From: CAYFFV01 sp964342695 | GTDB lineage: Bacteria; Acidobacteriota; Vicinamibacteria; Vicinamibacterales; UBA8438 | Direction: 5' to 3' | Assembly: GCA_964342695.1 (NCBI GenBank) | Contig: CAYFFV010000008.1 | Coordinates: 1 to 64,000 of the forward strand | DNA: 64,000 nt | In this document: piece after piece, positions 35,021-43,403 of the stretch | Layout of the letters: the number at the start of each line of letters is the position of its first letter | How positions within the stretch are numbered: position 1 is the first letter of the stretch | The notes under the pieces: model-generated | The model's database searches: none | What the model was told of the DNA's origin: nothing | Seen by the model: only the letters and a program-made list of their open reading frames with translations | Translations under genes and position numbers: made by a program

Positions 35021-36220
35021 ATGACGACAACTGCTGATAATATCCGCAATCTAGAGGCAGAGCATATTCTGCAAGTTTATAAGCGGCTTCCGGTTGTACT
35101 TACCAACGGCAAAGGCTCTCGGGTATTCGATACAGAGGGCAATGAATACATTGATCTTTTGTCTGGTATTGGAGTCACGGCTCTTGGCCATGCCAACCCG
35201 GATCTCAATTCTGCAATAGCGTCACAAAGTCACGAACTGTTGCATACATCAAATCTATTTTTTAATGCTTTGCAGGGTGAAGTCGCGATGCGGTTATCCA
35301 AGCTATCGGGACTATCTCGAACTTTTTTCTGCAATAGCGGCACAGAAGCCGTCGAAGCCTGCTTGAAATTTGCTCGAAGACACTGGCACAGCAAAGGCGA
35401 TCATGAACGAAAAGGCATCATCGCTTTTGAACGTTCATTTCATGGACGAACGTTTGGCTCTTTATCGGTAACTTCCGGACAGTCTTACAGGGAACCATTT
35501 GAACCCTTGTTACCAGACGTCAAGTTTGTTTATTCCGACAATCCTCAAAGTCTTCGTGAAGCTGTGTCTTCCACGACCGCCGCGATTATTATCGAACCAA
35601 TCCAAGGAGAAGGTGGAGTCTGGCCAGTATCACGAGAAATGGCGAATACAATAACTTCGATTTGCAAAGAGACAGGCACTCTACTTATAGCGGACGAGGT
35701 TCAATGCGGCTTGGGGCGCACAGGCAAGACTTTTTTTTCTGAGAGCATTAACTTAACACCAGATCTGATGGCACTTGGAAAATCCTTGGGCGCCGGTGTA
35801 CCGATAGGAGCAACATTACTAAGCGAATCTGTAGCGGATACTGTTAAGTTTGGAGACCACGGAAGCACCTATGGTGGAAACCTTTTAGCCTGTCGCGCAG
35901 CTTTAGTTTTTCTTGATGCCCTAGAAAATGGATTACTGACTCGGATTAATGTGGCAGGAGCTTACTTGGAGAAGGGACTTCATTCATTGGCAAAGAACTT
36001 TTCTTGCATCAATGATATTCGCGGCGCCGGATTGATACAAGGCATTGAGGTTGAACCTCAAGTGGCCGAAGATATAGTGCCAGCAGCGCTCTGTCAGGGC
36101 GTGATCATTAACCGCACTGCAGGGTCTGTAATCCGCTTACTACCGCCTCTTAATATTACCGATGAAGAAATCGATGAAGGCTTAAAGAGATTAGGCGCCG
36201 CTTTTGGAGACATAACGTGA
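35021..36220 (+). CDS. argD: Acetylornithine aminotransferase
   Basis: The 399-residue PLP enzyme is ArgD (class III aminotransferase), turning the semialdehyde into acetylornithine. Marks are FDTEGNEYIDLLSGIGVTAL near 36, FFCNSGTEAVEACLKFARRH near 104-123, the ADEVQCGLGRTG stretch near 224, and the PLP lysine in ALGKSLGAGVPIGA near 251. A ribosome-binding site AAGGAAAAG lies before the ATG. The stop overlaps the ATG-like start of the acetyltransferase gene (GTGATTG), showing translational coupling. Confidence 0.95.
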   Translation: MTTTADNIRNLEAEHILQVYKRLPVVLTNGKGSRVFDTEGNEYIDLLSGIGVTALGHANPDLNSAIASQSHELLHTSNLFFNALQGEVAMRLSKLSGLSRTFFCNSGTEAVEACLKFARRHWHSKGDHERKGIIAFERSFHGRTFGSLSVTSGQSYREPFEPLLPDVKFVYSDNPQSLREAVSSTTAAIIIEPIQGEGGVWPVSREMANTITSICKETGTLLIADEVQCGLGRTGKTFFSESINLTPDLMALGKSLGAGVPIGATLLSESVADTVKFGDHGSTYGGNLLACRAALVFLDALENGLLTRINVAGAYLEKGLHSLAKNFSCINDIRGAGLIQGIEVEPQVAEDIVPAALCQGVIINRTAGSVIRLLPPLNITDEEIDEGLKRLGAAFGDIT

Positions 36221-36744
36221 TTGAAGTTAGTTCACCGCCAATGACCAAGACAACGGAAGGCAGCAATCGCGGAAATATTCGTGTTCGTCAAGCGACCCAA
36301 AATGAAGCGCCACTATTGTACGCCCTGATTTCCAATAACCTCGCTGAAGGGCACTTACTACCTAGGTCACTTGAAGAAATCACCTTTCATGCATCTCGTT
36401 TCCTAGTAGCGGTTCAGAATAACGAGGTTATCGCTTGTGCCGAACTCGCAGAACTTGGATCACGTGTTACAGAGATTAGATCGTATGTTGTTTCTGGAGC
36501 ACATCGTGAGCAGGGCATAGGTAAATACCTTTTACAGGAGCTCTTGACTACGGCGAAGGAGCGCGGCCACCAAATGCTGTGCGCGTTTACGCATAATCCG
36601 CGCCCCTTTATACGTTTCGGCTTTTCGATTGTTCCCCATCCGTGGGTGCCAGAAAAGATTTCGACGGATTGTCGCAGCTGTAGTTTGTTTCAAAACTGCC
36701 AACAATACGCTGTAGTGCTGAATTTCCAGTCAATGGAGAACTAA
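36217..36744 (+). CDS. argA: N-acetylglutamate synthase, short GNAT type
   Basis: The 175-residue protein is a GNAT acetyltransferase of the short ArgA (S-NAGS) kind. The acetyl-CoA loop is EQGIGKYLLQELL near 107-119. The C-terminal part HPWVPEKISTDCRSCSLFQN is the typical end of these enzymes, with paired cysteines that could bind a metal. It starts with GTG overlapping the argD stop; an ATG nine codons later is also possible. Sitting between argD and argJ, it primes the acetyl cycle that ArgJ then recycles. Confidence 0.9.
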   Translation: MIEVSSPPMTKTTEGSNRGNIRVRQATQNEAPLLYALISNNLAEGHLLPRSLEEITFHASRFLVAVQNNEVIACAELAELGSRVTEIRSYVVSGAHREQGIGKYLLQELLTTAKERGHQMLCAFTHNPRPFIRFGFSIVPHPWVPEKISTDCRSCSLFQNCQQYAVVLNFQSMEN

Positions 36745-36745
36745 T

Positions 36746-37948
36746 ATGAAGAGTTTTGTCACAGGAGGAATAACAGCACCTTCAGGTTTTCGCACCGCCG
36801 CTGTTGCGTGCGGTCTAAAAACAAAAAGCTTGGATCTAGCGCTTGTCGTTGCAGACGAACCAAGTAGCACTGCCGCCGTGTTCACAACTAACCTAGCCTT
36901 AGCTGCACCAGTAATAGTATCTAAAAAACACCTCAAAGAATCTAATGGCATAGCTCAAGCGATTGCCGTTAATAGTGGCTGTGCTAATGCCTGCACGGGG
37001 GAAACCGGTCTAGTTTCAGCCCATAAAATGGCAGAATCCGTTGCTCAGGCAACCAGCTGTCAACTCAGCCATGCTCTCATTGCGTCAACTGGCGTCATTG
37101 GTGTTCCGCTCGACATAACCAAAGTACACGATGGAATTGTTGCAGCTAGCCATCAACTTAATAAAAACATGCATCTCAAAGCTGCAGAAGCAATTATGAC
37201 GACTGATCTATCCCCTAAAGAAAGGGCTATAAAACTAGATACCCCATCTGGATCAGTCGTGATTGGTGGAATGGTAAAAGGGGCGGGCATGATTGAACCG
37301 AACATGGCAACCATGCTCGGATTTCTCACAACTGATGTAACGATAGAACCTCACCTTTTGCAAAGAGCACTACTCGACGCGGTCGGAAATACTTTTAACG
37401 CCATCTCAGTAGACGGGGAATGCTCCACTAATGATTCTGTATTTCTGATGGCCAGCGGTGCTAGTGACATTAAGATCGACGAGAATTTACTGCCACTCTT
37501 CACAGATGGACTAAGGGACCTATGCGGCTCACTAGCGAGAGACATCGTTCGCGGAGGAGAAGGAGCCACAAAACTGGTCACAATTTTAGTTAGTGGCAGT
37601 CGGTCATCTGAGGAAGCTAATCGTGCTGCTCATGCAGTGGCAAATTCACTGCTTGTGAAAACAGCACTTAATGGTGGAGATCCTAACTGGGGACGATTAG
37701 TCGCAGTCGCTGGTCGCGCAGGCGTAGAATTTAATTTGTCCCGGGCAAAAGTTCGAATCGGTCAGGCATTATTGTTGGCAAACAATACGGTCTATCCTGA
37801 TCAAGAATCCATAGCGGCCGATCATCTTGCAGAAAAAGAAGTAGAAATAGAAGTAAATCTTGGAACAGATAGTCAATACAGCGCGACCGTATGGACATGC
37901 GATTTAAGCGACCAATACGTCCGTATTAATGCCGACTACAGAACTTAA
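36746..37948 (+). CDS. argJ: Ornithine acetyltransferase ArgJ
   Basis: The 400-residue protein is ArgJ, which moves the acetyl group from acetylornithine to glutamate. It is an autoprocessed Ntn-like enzyme. The cleavage site is Ala188-Thr189 in EPNMATMLGFLTTD, with Thr189 becoming the N-terminal nucleophile of the beta chain. STGVIGVPLD near 114-123 is also conserved, forming part of the oxyanion hole region. The ATG lies one base after the argA stop. Whether it can also use acetyl-CoA (bifunctional type) is not visible; the dedicated ArgA beside it makes that unnecessary. Confidence 0.96.
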   Translation: MKSFVTGGITAPSGFRTAAVACGLKTKSLDLALVVADEPSSTAAVFTTNLALAAPVIVSKKHLKESNGIAQAIAVNSGCANACTGETGLVSAHKMAESVAQATSCQLSHALIASTGVIGVPLDITKVHDGIVAASHQLNKNMHLKAAEAIMTTDLSPKERAIKLDTPSGSVVIGGMVKGAGMIEPNMATMLGFLTTDVTIEPHLLQRALLDAVGNTFNAISVDGECSTNDSVFLMASGASDIKIDENLLPLFTDGLRDLCGSLARDIVRGGEGATKLVTILVSGSRSSEEANRAAHAVANSLLVKTALNGGDPNWGRLVAVAGRAGVEFNLSRAKVRIGQALLLANNTVYPDQESIAADHLAEKEVEIEVNLGTDSQYSATVWTCDLSDQYVRINADYRT

Positions 37949-37965
37949 TATTCAGTTGAACCGTT

Positions 37966-38985
37966 ATGGATCAAAAATCGAAAAAATTTATGACAAAAAA
38001 AAAGGCCACCCCCTCTGCGGTTAGACAAAGTGACGGGACTGTCATGAACACATTGAGTGGTAGATGCTTTCTCTCCGTACTCGATTTTGACGCCGACGAT
38101 CTTGAACACCACCTAAATTTAGCAGCGTTGTTGAAACGTGATCGGCACCTCGGTAGAGAGGCGGCGACTTCGGCGGCGCTACAAGGAACCTACATCGCAA
38201 TTTTGTTTGAGAAACCTTCTTTAAGAACTCGCTCTACTTTTGAAATCGCTATTCGAGAATTAGGGGGCGATTTTGTAGATCCTTCTGCTGACGTTGCTCT
38301 AGGTCAACGAGAATCACTCGCTGATGTTGGTCGCAGTTTAGAACGATGGGTCGAGGGTGCTGTCGTTCGCACATTTGAACAAGAGCGCATCGTCGATCTC
38401 GCGATGGCAACCACGGAATTAAGAGTTATCAACGCTCTAACCAATAGCGAACATCCCTGCCAGGCACTAGCTGATTGCTTAACCCTGCAGGAAAGGTGGG
38501 GTGAACTAAAGGGGCGGACTGTTGCTTTTATCGGAGACGGTAACAATGTTGCAACATCTTTCGTTCAAGCTGCGACAATGCTTGGAATCAATGTCAATAT
38601 TTCTTCACCAAAAGGGTTTGAACTGCCAAACCGAATTGATTCTGACGTGACAAAAATTGCCAGACACAACGCTACTCTCAATAGATTCACAAATCCAAAG
38701 GAAGCTGTCCAAAACGCAGACGCTATCTACACAGACGCATGGACATCAATGGGAGATGAAGCAGAAAAAGATCTTCGGCGAAGATTGTTTATGCCATACC
38801 AAGTAAACGACCAGCTAATGTCTCTGGCTAAAAAAGATGCTTATTTTATGCACTGCTTACCGGCACATAGGGGCGAAGAGGTCACTGATTCAGTAATTGA
38901 CGGCCCTACTTCTATCGTATTTGAACAAGCCGAAAACAGACTACACACAGAAAAAGCACTATTAGTGATGCTGTTTGAAGATTAA
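37966..38985 (+). CDS. argF: Ornithine carbamoyltransferase
   Basis: The protein, up to 339 residues, is an ornithine carbamoyltransferase making citrulline. The carbamoyl-phosphate motif is FEKPSLRTRSTFE (about 84-96 from the first ATG). The ornithine-binding HCLPAHRGEEV near 303 is complete. The NSEHPCQALAD segment near 166 is typical. The first 26 residues are basic and unusual, so translation could begin at the ATG at 38044 (MNTLSGRCFLS), which matches the family start and has GGGA upstream. Its stop touches that of the converging purE. Confidence 0.93.
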   Translation: MDQKSKKFMTKKKATPSAVRQSDGTVMNTLSGRCFLSVLDFDADDLEHHLNLAALLKRDRHLGREAATSAALQGTYIAILFEKPSLRTRSTFEIAIRELGGDFVDPSADVALGQRESLADVGRSLERWVEGAVVRTFEQERIVDLAMATTELRVINALTNSEHPCQALADCLTLQERWGELKGRTVAFIGDGNNVATSFVQAATMLGINVNISSPKGFELPNRIDSDVTKIARHNATLNRFTNPKEAVQNADAIYTDAWTSMGDEAEKDLRRRLFMPYQVNDQLMSLAKKDAYFMHCLPAHRGEEVTDSVIDGPTSIVFEQAENRLHTEKALLVMLFED

Positions 38986-39492
38986 TTAGGCAAAAGTTGA
39001 TTCTTCAACTTTCTTAGCAACCTTTTCAACTTTCGCTGCAAGAGTTTGTTTGTACTGCCTTAAACTTTCGGCAACCGTCTCGTCAGACAAAGCAATAATT
39101 TGCGCGGCAAGGACCGCAGCGTTAACTGCTCCAGCATTACCCACTGATACCGTAGCTACCGGCACCCCGGGAGGCATTTGAACGGTGGCCAGTAAAGCAT
39201 CCCACCCCTTTAAGGGTGACGAATCAATTGGCACGCCAATAACTGGTACTGTCGTATGAGCCGCCACAACACCGGCCAGATGCGCTGCAGCACCGGCACC
39301 GATAATAAAAACCTTTACACCGTTTCCACATGCTTGATTAATAACTTGCTGTACTCGATCTGGTGACCGATGCGCCGAAGCGACCGTCATATGACAAGAA
39401 ATTCCGAGCTGACCAAGTGTATCAAGTGCTTTTTTCATTACTGGTGCATCGGAATCTGATCCCATTAATATCTTTACTTGCTGCTTTGCCAT
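38986..39492 (-). CDS. purE: 5-(carboxyamino)imidazole ribonucleotide mutase
   Basis: The 168-residue protein is class I PurE, which isomerises N5-CAIR to CAIR in purine synthesis. The start ILMGSDSDAPVMKKALDTL is diagnostic, and the catalytic histidine is in ASAHRSPDRV near 40-49. GAAAHLAGVVAAHT near 68 follows. The C-terminal 15 residues are Lys/Glu-rich. It follows purD by nine bases and ends against argF. PurK is not in the window. Confidence 0.96.
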   Translation of the reverse strand: MAKQQVKILMGSDSDAPVMKKALDTLGQLGISCHMTVASAHRSPDRVQQVINQACGNGVKVFIIGAGAAAHLAGVVAAHTTVPVIGVPIDSSPLKGWDALLATVQMPPGVPVATVSVGNAGAVNAAVLAAQIIALSDETVAESLRQYKQTLAAKVEKVAKKVEESTFA

Positions 39493-39501
39493 TTTTCTAC
39501 C

Positions 39502-40797
39502 TCACCTTATGTCTTCACCGACAGCCGTAAGTGCTTTAAGTCCTATGTCTGTTCGGATGTGTTTTCCTTCAAACTCAATACATTTTGCAGCTTTATACGC
39601 CTGCTCACGTGCTAAATTAAACGTTTCACCTCTGCCAACCACTGTAAGTACCCGCCCTCCGTTGGTCACAAATGAGTCATGTAAAAACCTTGATCCTGCA
39701 TGAAATACAACTACATCGGAAATTGCAGCCGCCCGATCCAGTCCCTGAATTGCCAGATTCTTCTTGTAGAAACCTGGATATCCACCAGAAGCCAACACAA
39801 CACCCACGTGAGGTGTCCGAGACACTTTCCACTCAACATTTTCTAGGCTTCCAGTAGCGGCAGCATAAAGAACAGGAGCAAGTTCCGTTTCAATCATTGG
39901 CAAAACAACCTGAGCCTCCGGATCGCCAAATCGAACATTAAATTCAATCACCTGTGGCCCAATCCCCGTCAACATAAGACCAACGTAAAGAACACCTCTG
40001 AACTCATGACCTTCTTTTCGTAATCCATTTAATGTTGGTTGGACGATTTTCGACATTACTTGTTTTTGAAGCGCTATCGACATGAGAGGACTTGGTGCAA
40101 ACGCACCCATACCACCTGTATTGGGCCCCTTATCATCATTAAAGATACGTTTATGATCCTGCGCCGAGGGCAAAGTGAGACCACGAACACCGTCACATAA
40201 AACAAAAAAAGATACCTCCACTCCAGTCAAACACTCTTCAATGATCAGACGCTTACCTGCAGATCCAAACCGAAGTTCTGACATGGCTTCCCGTACCGCC
40301 TCTTCAGCTTCACCGCGATTACCAGCAACGGTTACGCCTTTGCCAGCAGCCAGCCCATCCGCCTTAACTACAACAGGAAAACCAAAATCATTTCCGGACA
40401 CAGCAATAAGGGCCTCATCCTCAGCATCACACACCTGAAATCTTGCAGTGGGAATCTTATGACGGGCCATGAATTCTTTAGCAAATACCTTACTGGATTC
40501 GAGTTTCGCAGCACTTCGGCTTGGACCGAAAAGTGGATGCCCAGCCGTTTTAAACACATCTGCCACACCATTCGCCAACGGAACTTCGGGCCCAACGACA
40601 GTAAAATCTGATTTTTCCTTCTTGGCTAGTTCAAGAATCTCTCCTGGGCTAGTCATATCTAACGGCAAACAGCGACACACCGCAGCGATACCTGCATTTC
40701 CTGGACCACAAACAATATCGTCTACGCAAGACTCTTGTGACAACTTCCATGCCAAAGCATGCTCACGTGCACCACCTCCGACCAACAATACTTTCAT
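39502..40797 (-). CDS. purD: Phosphoribosylamine-glycine ligase
   Basis: The 431-residue ATP-grasp enzyme is PurD, joining phosphoribosylamine and glycine. The N-terminal MKVLLVGGGAREHALAWKL and CGPGNAGIA are diagnostic. FPVVVKADGLAAGKGVTVA near 139-157 is the ATP-grasp lysine loop. The signature RFGDPEAQVVLP lies near 287-298. Length is standard. It is the first gene of a purD-purE pair on the minus strand. No other purine genes are adjacent. Confidence 0.96.
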   Translation of the reverse strand: MKVLLVGGGAREHALAWKLSQESCVDDIVCGPGNAGIAAVCRCLPLDMTSPGEILELAKKEKSDFTVVGPEVPLANGVADVFKTAGHPLFGPSRSAAKLESSKVFAKEFMARHKIPTARFQVCDAEDEALIAVSGNDFGFPVVVKADGLAAGKGVTVAGNRGEAEEAVREAMSELRFGSAGKRLIIEECLTGVEVSFFVLCDGVRGLTLPSAQDHKRIFNDDKGPNTGGMGAFAPSPLMSIALQKQVMSKIVQPTLNGLRKEGHEFRGVLYVGLMLTGIGPQVIEFNVRFGDPEAQVVLPMIETELAPVLYAAATGSLENVEWKVSRTPHVGVVLASGGYPGFYKKNLAIQGLDRAAAISDVVVFHAGSRFLHDSFVTNGGRVLTVVGRGETFNLAREQAYKAAKCIEFEGKHIRTDIGLKALTAVGEDIR

Positions 40798-41086
40798 TAA
40801 TTTAAACTTTCAAATAATCATCTAGAGCTTTAATTTTTCTTATGCGAAAACTGAAAAACATCTCTCTTTATAACAACTAACAAAGGAAAAAAGATAATCA
40901 TAACAATCGTTGTGTATTTTAAAGGGAAGCCACTTTATAAAGTGCAGCATTAATGACTAATTTAAATATTTCCTGTTTACCTAAAATACATCCGTTGACG
41001 CTGCCTTGCCTTTCAGCCTAAGATTTAAGGTTCGGTCCCGGCACAACGAACTTTGGCGGGAATCATATGAGGGGGTGAGTTTTTCT
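40798..41086 (+). promoter_or_regulatory. rpsU: Upstream region of rpsU with promoter and palindrome
   Basis: This AT-rich gap has no gene. A promoter candidate is TTGACG (40995-41000) and TAAGAT (41019-41024) with an 18-base spacer, pointing to rpsU. Some 50 bases further upstream is a perfect 14-base palindrome, CACTTTATAAAGTG (40931-40944), which may bind a dimeric regulator. Downstream of the promoter the leader includes AACGAACTTTGGCGGG before the start codon. Confidence 0.5.
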
Positions 41087-41284
41087 TTGGCCGAAGTCCT
41101 ACTTCAAGACGGTGAATCTATCGAGGGAGCATTACGCCGTTTTAAGCGAAAAGTACAGCAGGAAGACATAATTAAAGATATTAAAAAACATTCTTACTAT
41201 TTAAAGCCTGGTGATAAACGGAGAGCAAAACAGGCTTTAGCGCGTAAGCGCAGCCGTAAGAAGATGCGACGCGACGTAGATTAG
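41087..41284 (+). CDS. rpsU: Small ribosomal subunit protein S21
   Basis: The 65-residue basic protein is bS21. The core ESIEGALRRFKRKVQQEDII matches the family, followed by a very basic tail (ARKRSRKKMRRD). The TTG at 41087 gives a normal S21 start (MAEVLLQDGESIEGAL) with GAGGGGGTGAG about eight bases upstream. A longer frame from 41006 would add 27 residues unlike any S21 and is rejected. bS21 helps mRNA start selection by pairing the 3' end of 16S rRNA with messages. The gene is followed by a strong hairpin. Confidence 0.9.
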   Translation: MAEVLLQDGESIEGALRRFKRKVQQEDIIKDIKKHSYYLKPGDKRRAKQALARKRSRKKMRRDVD

Positions 41285-41290
41285 ACACTC

Positions 41291-41321
41291 TTGAACGCGC
41301 TGATCGAGCCAGCGCGTTCAA
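41291..41321 (+). terminator. Perfect 12-bp hairpin after rpsU
   Basis: TTGAACGCGCTG (41291-41302) pairs perfectly with CAGCGCGTTCAA (41310-41321) around a seven-base loop, seven bases after the rpsU stop. No long T run follows, so it may be a weak or Rho-assisted terminator or an mRNA-stabilising stem at the rpsU 3' end. It overlaps the 5' extension of the next frame, which supports the later start of that gene. Confidence 0.65.
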
Positions 41322-41344
41322 CATATATTTCAAGCAAGCGCTAC

Positions 41345-42295
41345 ATGGAGCGCAATAGCACATCCCATCTTGTGAACGATTCCGTATCTTATAAAGCTCG
41401 GTCTACACATGGGCCCTTGAAAGCCTTCCTTGTATCTATCCGCATTGATCAGTGGACCAAGAATTTTATCCTCTTTGCTGCTCTAGTATTCGGAGGACAA
41501 TTACTAAACACAGCGGCACTTGTTCAGTCTTCTATTGCATTCTTAGTTTTTTGTTCACTCTCAAGTGCAATGTATCTACTAAACGACGTCGCCGATCAAA
41601 CAGAGGACCGTAGACATCCAACAAAACGCTTGCGACCTATTGCAGCAGGTACATTAAGCCCAACTCTCGCAGTTCTTGGTGCAGTGCTTCTTGGAGTAAC
41701 CGGAATCACAATTGGATTCTTTTTGAGCACAGCATTTGGCATTGTAGCTGCGGCTTTTCTCGGTTTACTGATTCTGTATAGCCACTGGCTTAAATTCGTC
41801 ATTATTATTGACGTAATAGCTATCGGTGTTGGTTTCGTCCTGCGAGCCATGGCCGGAGCACTCGCGATCGATGTTCCGATCAGTCAGTGGTTACTGATGT
41901 GCACCATTTTATTAGCGTTGTTTTTGGGATGCGCAAAACGTCGACACGAGTTGACAACCTTAGGCGACGAAGCTTCCCTGCACCGCAAGACACTCTCAGA
42001 ATATCGCCCGGAATTTCTCGACCAGCTACTTTCTATTCTTGCCGGCAGCACAATAGTTACATATATTTTTTACACGATTGACCCGACTACTATTAAAAAT
42101 ATCGGAACCGATTGGATCACGATTACCCTTCTATTCCCAATTTACGGTATCTTTCGTTACATGCATTTGATCCGACTGGAAAATAGCAAAGGGAATCCGT
42201 CTGATATTTTGCTTAGCGACCGTCCGCTTCTAACGTGTATTGTTCTTTGGGTGCTTACTGTGGCAGTTATCATTTACCACCCATTTCTGTTATAG
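41345..42295 (+). CDS. UbiA-family prenyltransferase, DPPR synthase-like
   Basis: From the ATG at 41345 the gene encodes 316 residues with about eight membrane helices. The Asp-rich motif NDVADQTEDRRHPTKRLRP (around residues 81-99) has the order NDxxD...DRRHPxK, typical of decaprenyl-phosphate 5-phosphoribosyltransferases and related UbiA enzymes. A second conserved loop CAKRRHELTTLG lies near 200. It could attach a phosphoribosyl or other group to a polyprenyl phosphate to make a lipid-linked sugar donor for the glycosyltransferases that follow. The earlier TTG at 41291 lies in the rpsU hairpin and is rejected. Confidence 0.85.
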   Translation: MERNSTSHLVNDSVSYKARSTHGPLKAFLVSIRIDQWTKNFILFAALVFGGQLLNTAALVQSSIAFLVFCSLSSAMYLLNDVADQTEDRRHPTKRLRPIAAGTLSPTLAVLGAVLLGVTGITIGFFLSTAFGIVAAAFLGLLILYSHWLKFVIIIDVIAIGVGFVLRAMAGALAIDVPISQWLLMCTILLALFLGCAKRRHELTTLGDEASLHRKTLSEYRPEFLDQLLSILAGSTIVTYIFYTIDPTTIKNIGTDWITITLLFPIYGIFRYMHLIRLENSKGNPSDILLSDRPLLTCIVLWVLTVAVIIYHPFLL

Positions 42296-42359
42296 AAATA
42301 GTGACAAGAAAAGCAGGGCAAAACTAAAATACCGAACATATCTTTTGAAGGTAACACTT

Positions 42360-43403
42360 ATGTCAGAGTTTAGCGTTGAATCCGATGCAGTCGATATAGA
42401 AAAAATCATGGAACAGATCCGTGATCGAATTAAAGAAAAAAGGGGCATAGATTACACCGAGGAACAGATCCGTGAAATGGCAAGCGTTAAACTCGAACGC
42501 TTTCTTGATCCTAATAAAGTTCGCTCGGATCTGGTTGCGCACTATCGTCAGCAAAGCAAAGACAGGCAATCTAAGCTGGTTTTTCCTGACAAACTAAAAG
42601 ATCCCCCCCCTGCTCCCGAATCTTATAATTTTGATCATGAAAGTATTTATCGATCAGGTCGTGGTGGGATTACTGGTACAGTCTTATATCGAATTCGAAA
42701 AATATTTAGTCCGTTGTTAAAATTCTTTATAAATATTGGTCCGATTATTCATGCACTGCAAGTGCAACGCGAAATTAATGAACGCCAGAACGAGGCAATT
42801 AATTGGATGGTACAAACACAAGCTGAATTTATCGATAGGGTGATAAAACTTTTTGATATGAGTAGTTCGAGACTCGCAGCGCGAGAAGAAATTGATGCAC
42901 TAAATTACGAGGTTATGAACAATCTCGTTGTAGAAATGACTCGTCTCTCTATAGAAATGAGAAATCACCGTATGCGCGTCGAATCTGTCGCTGGGCGATT
43001 GGAGTTTAGCGAGAGACGCGCAAGAGCTCTTGAAGAAACAGTTCAGTACCGAGATGATTCACAAAAACCAGGGGGTAACAAATCCAAATCCGTTTCCTCT
43101 GATGGCTCTGAACAGAAACGGAGGCGGCGAAGACGCAGCCGGCGACGCCCTCCCTCAAGAACGGACGCAGCGAGCGTGGAGAACAATCAATCAACGGAGA
43201 TAAATGAAGACACTCAGTCAAAACATGACGCAGTTGAATCTTCTCAAACTACTGAGAACATCAAGGCTGAGAGTTCCGCTTTAGAAAGCTCTACTTCTGA
43301 GAGTGCACCAGAATCCGCTGAAGGAACCCAACAAGTCAAGGAAAGCGAAGCACCTACTACTTCTGAGCAATCGTCTAGCGACACGGATTCTTCAAAAAAG
43401 TGA
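42360..43403 (+). CDS. Coiled-coil protein with poly-Arg and acidic disordered tail
   Basis: The 347-residue protein (ATG at 42360, GAAGGT eight bases upstream) is not one I can name. The N-terminal part (DIEKIMEQIRDRIKEKRGID) reads as a helical region. A middle segment near 95-125 is amphipathic and may touch the membrane. Residues 130-225 form a predicted coiled coil with many Glu, Arg and Leu. Then comes a KRRRRRRSRRRPPSR stretch near 245, followed by a Ser/Glu/Thr-rich tail of about 85 residues. It lies between the UbiA-family gene and four glycosyltransferases, so an organising or scaffold role is possible but unproven. Stop and next start overlap by four bases (GTGA). Confidence 0.78.
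   Translation: MSEFSVESDAVDIEKIMEQIRDRIKEKRGIDYTEEQIREMASVKLERFLDPNKVRSDLVAHYRQQSKDRQSKLVFPDKLKDPPPAPESYNFDHESIYRSGRGGITGTVLYRIRKIFSPLLKFFINIGPIIHALQVQREINERQNEAINWMVQTQAEFIDRVIKLFDMSSSRLAAREEIDALNYEVMNNLVVEMTRLSIEMRNHRMRVESVAGRLEFSERRARALEETVQYRDDSQKPGGNKSKSVSSDGSEQKRRRRRRSRRRPPSRTDAASVENNQSTEINEDTQSKHDAVESSQTTENIKAESSALESSTSESAPESAEGTQQVKESEAPTTSEQSSSDTDSSKK

Noticed and set aside
38993..39012. AAAGTTGA/TCAACTTT inverted repeat at the argF/purE convergence
   Set aside because: Lies within the 3' coding part of purE, has an AT-rich stem and no T run, so terminator function is not supported.
41006..41086. Longer N-terminal extension of ribosomal protein S21
   Set aside because: The 27 extra residues do not resemble any S21, and the region overlaps the promoter and leader.
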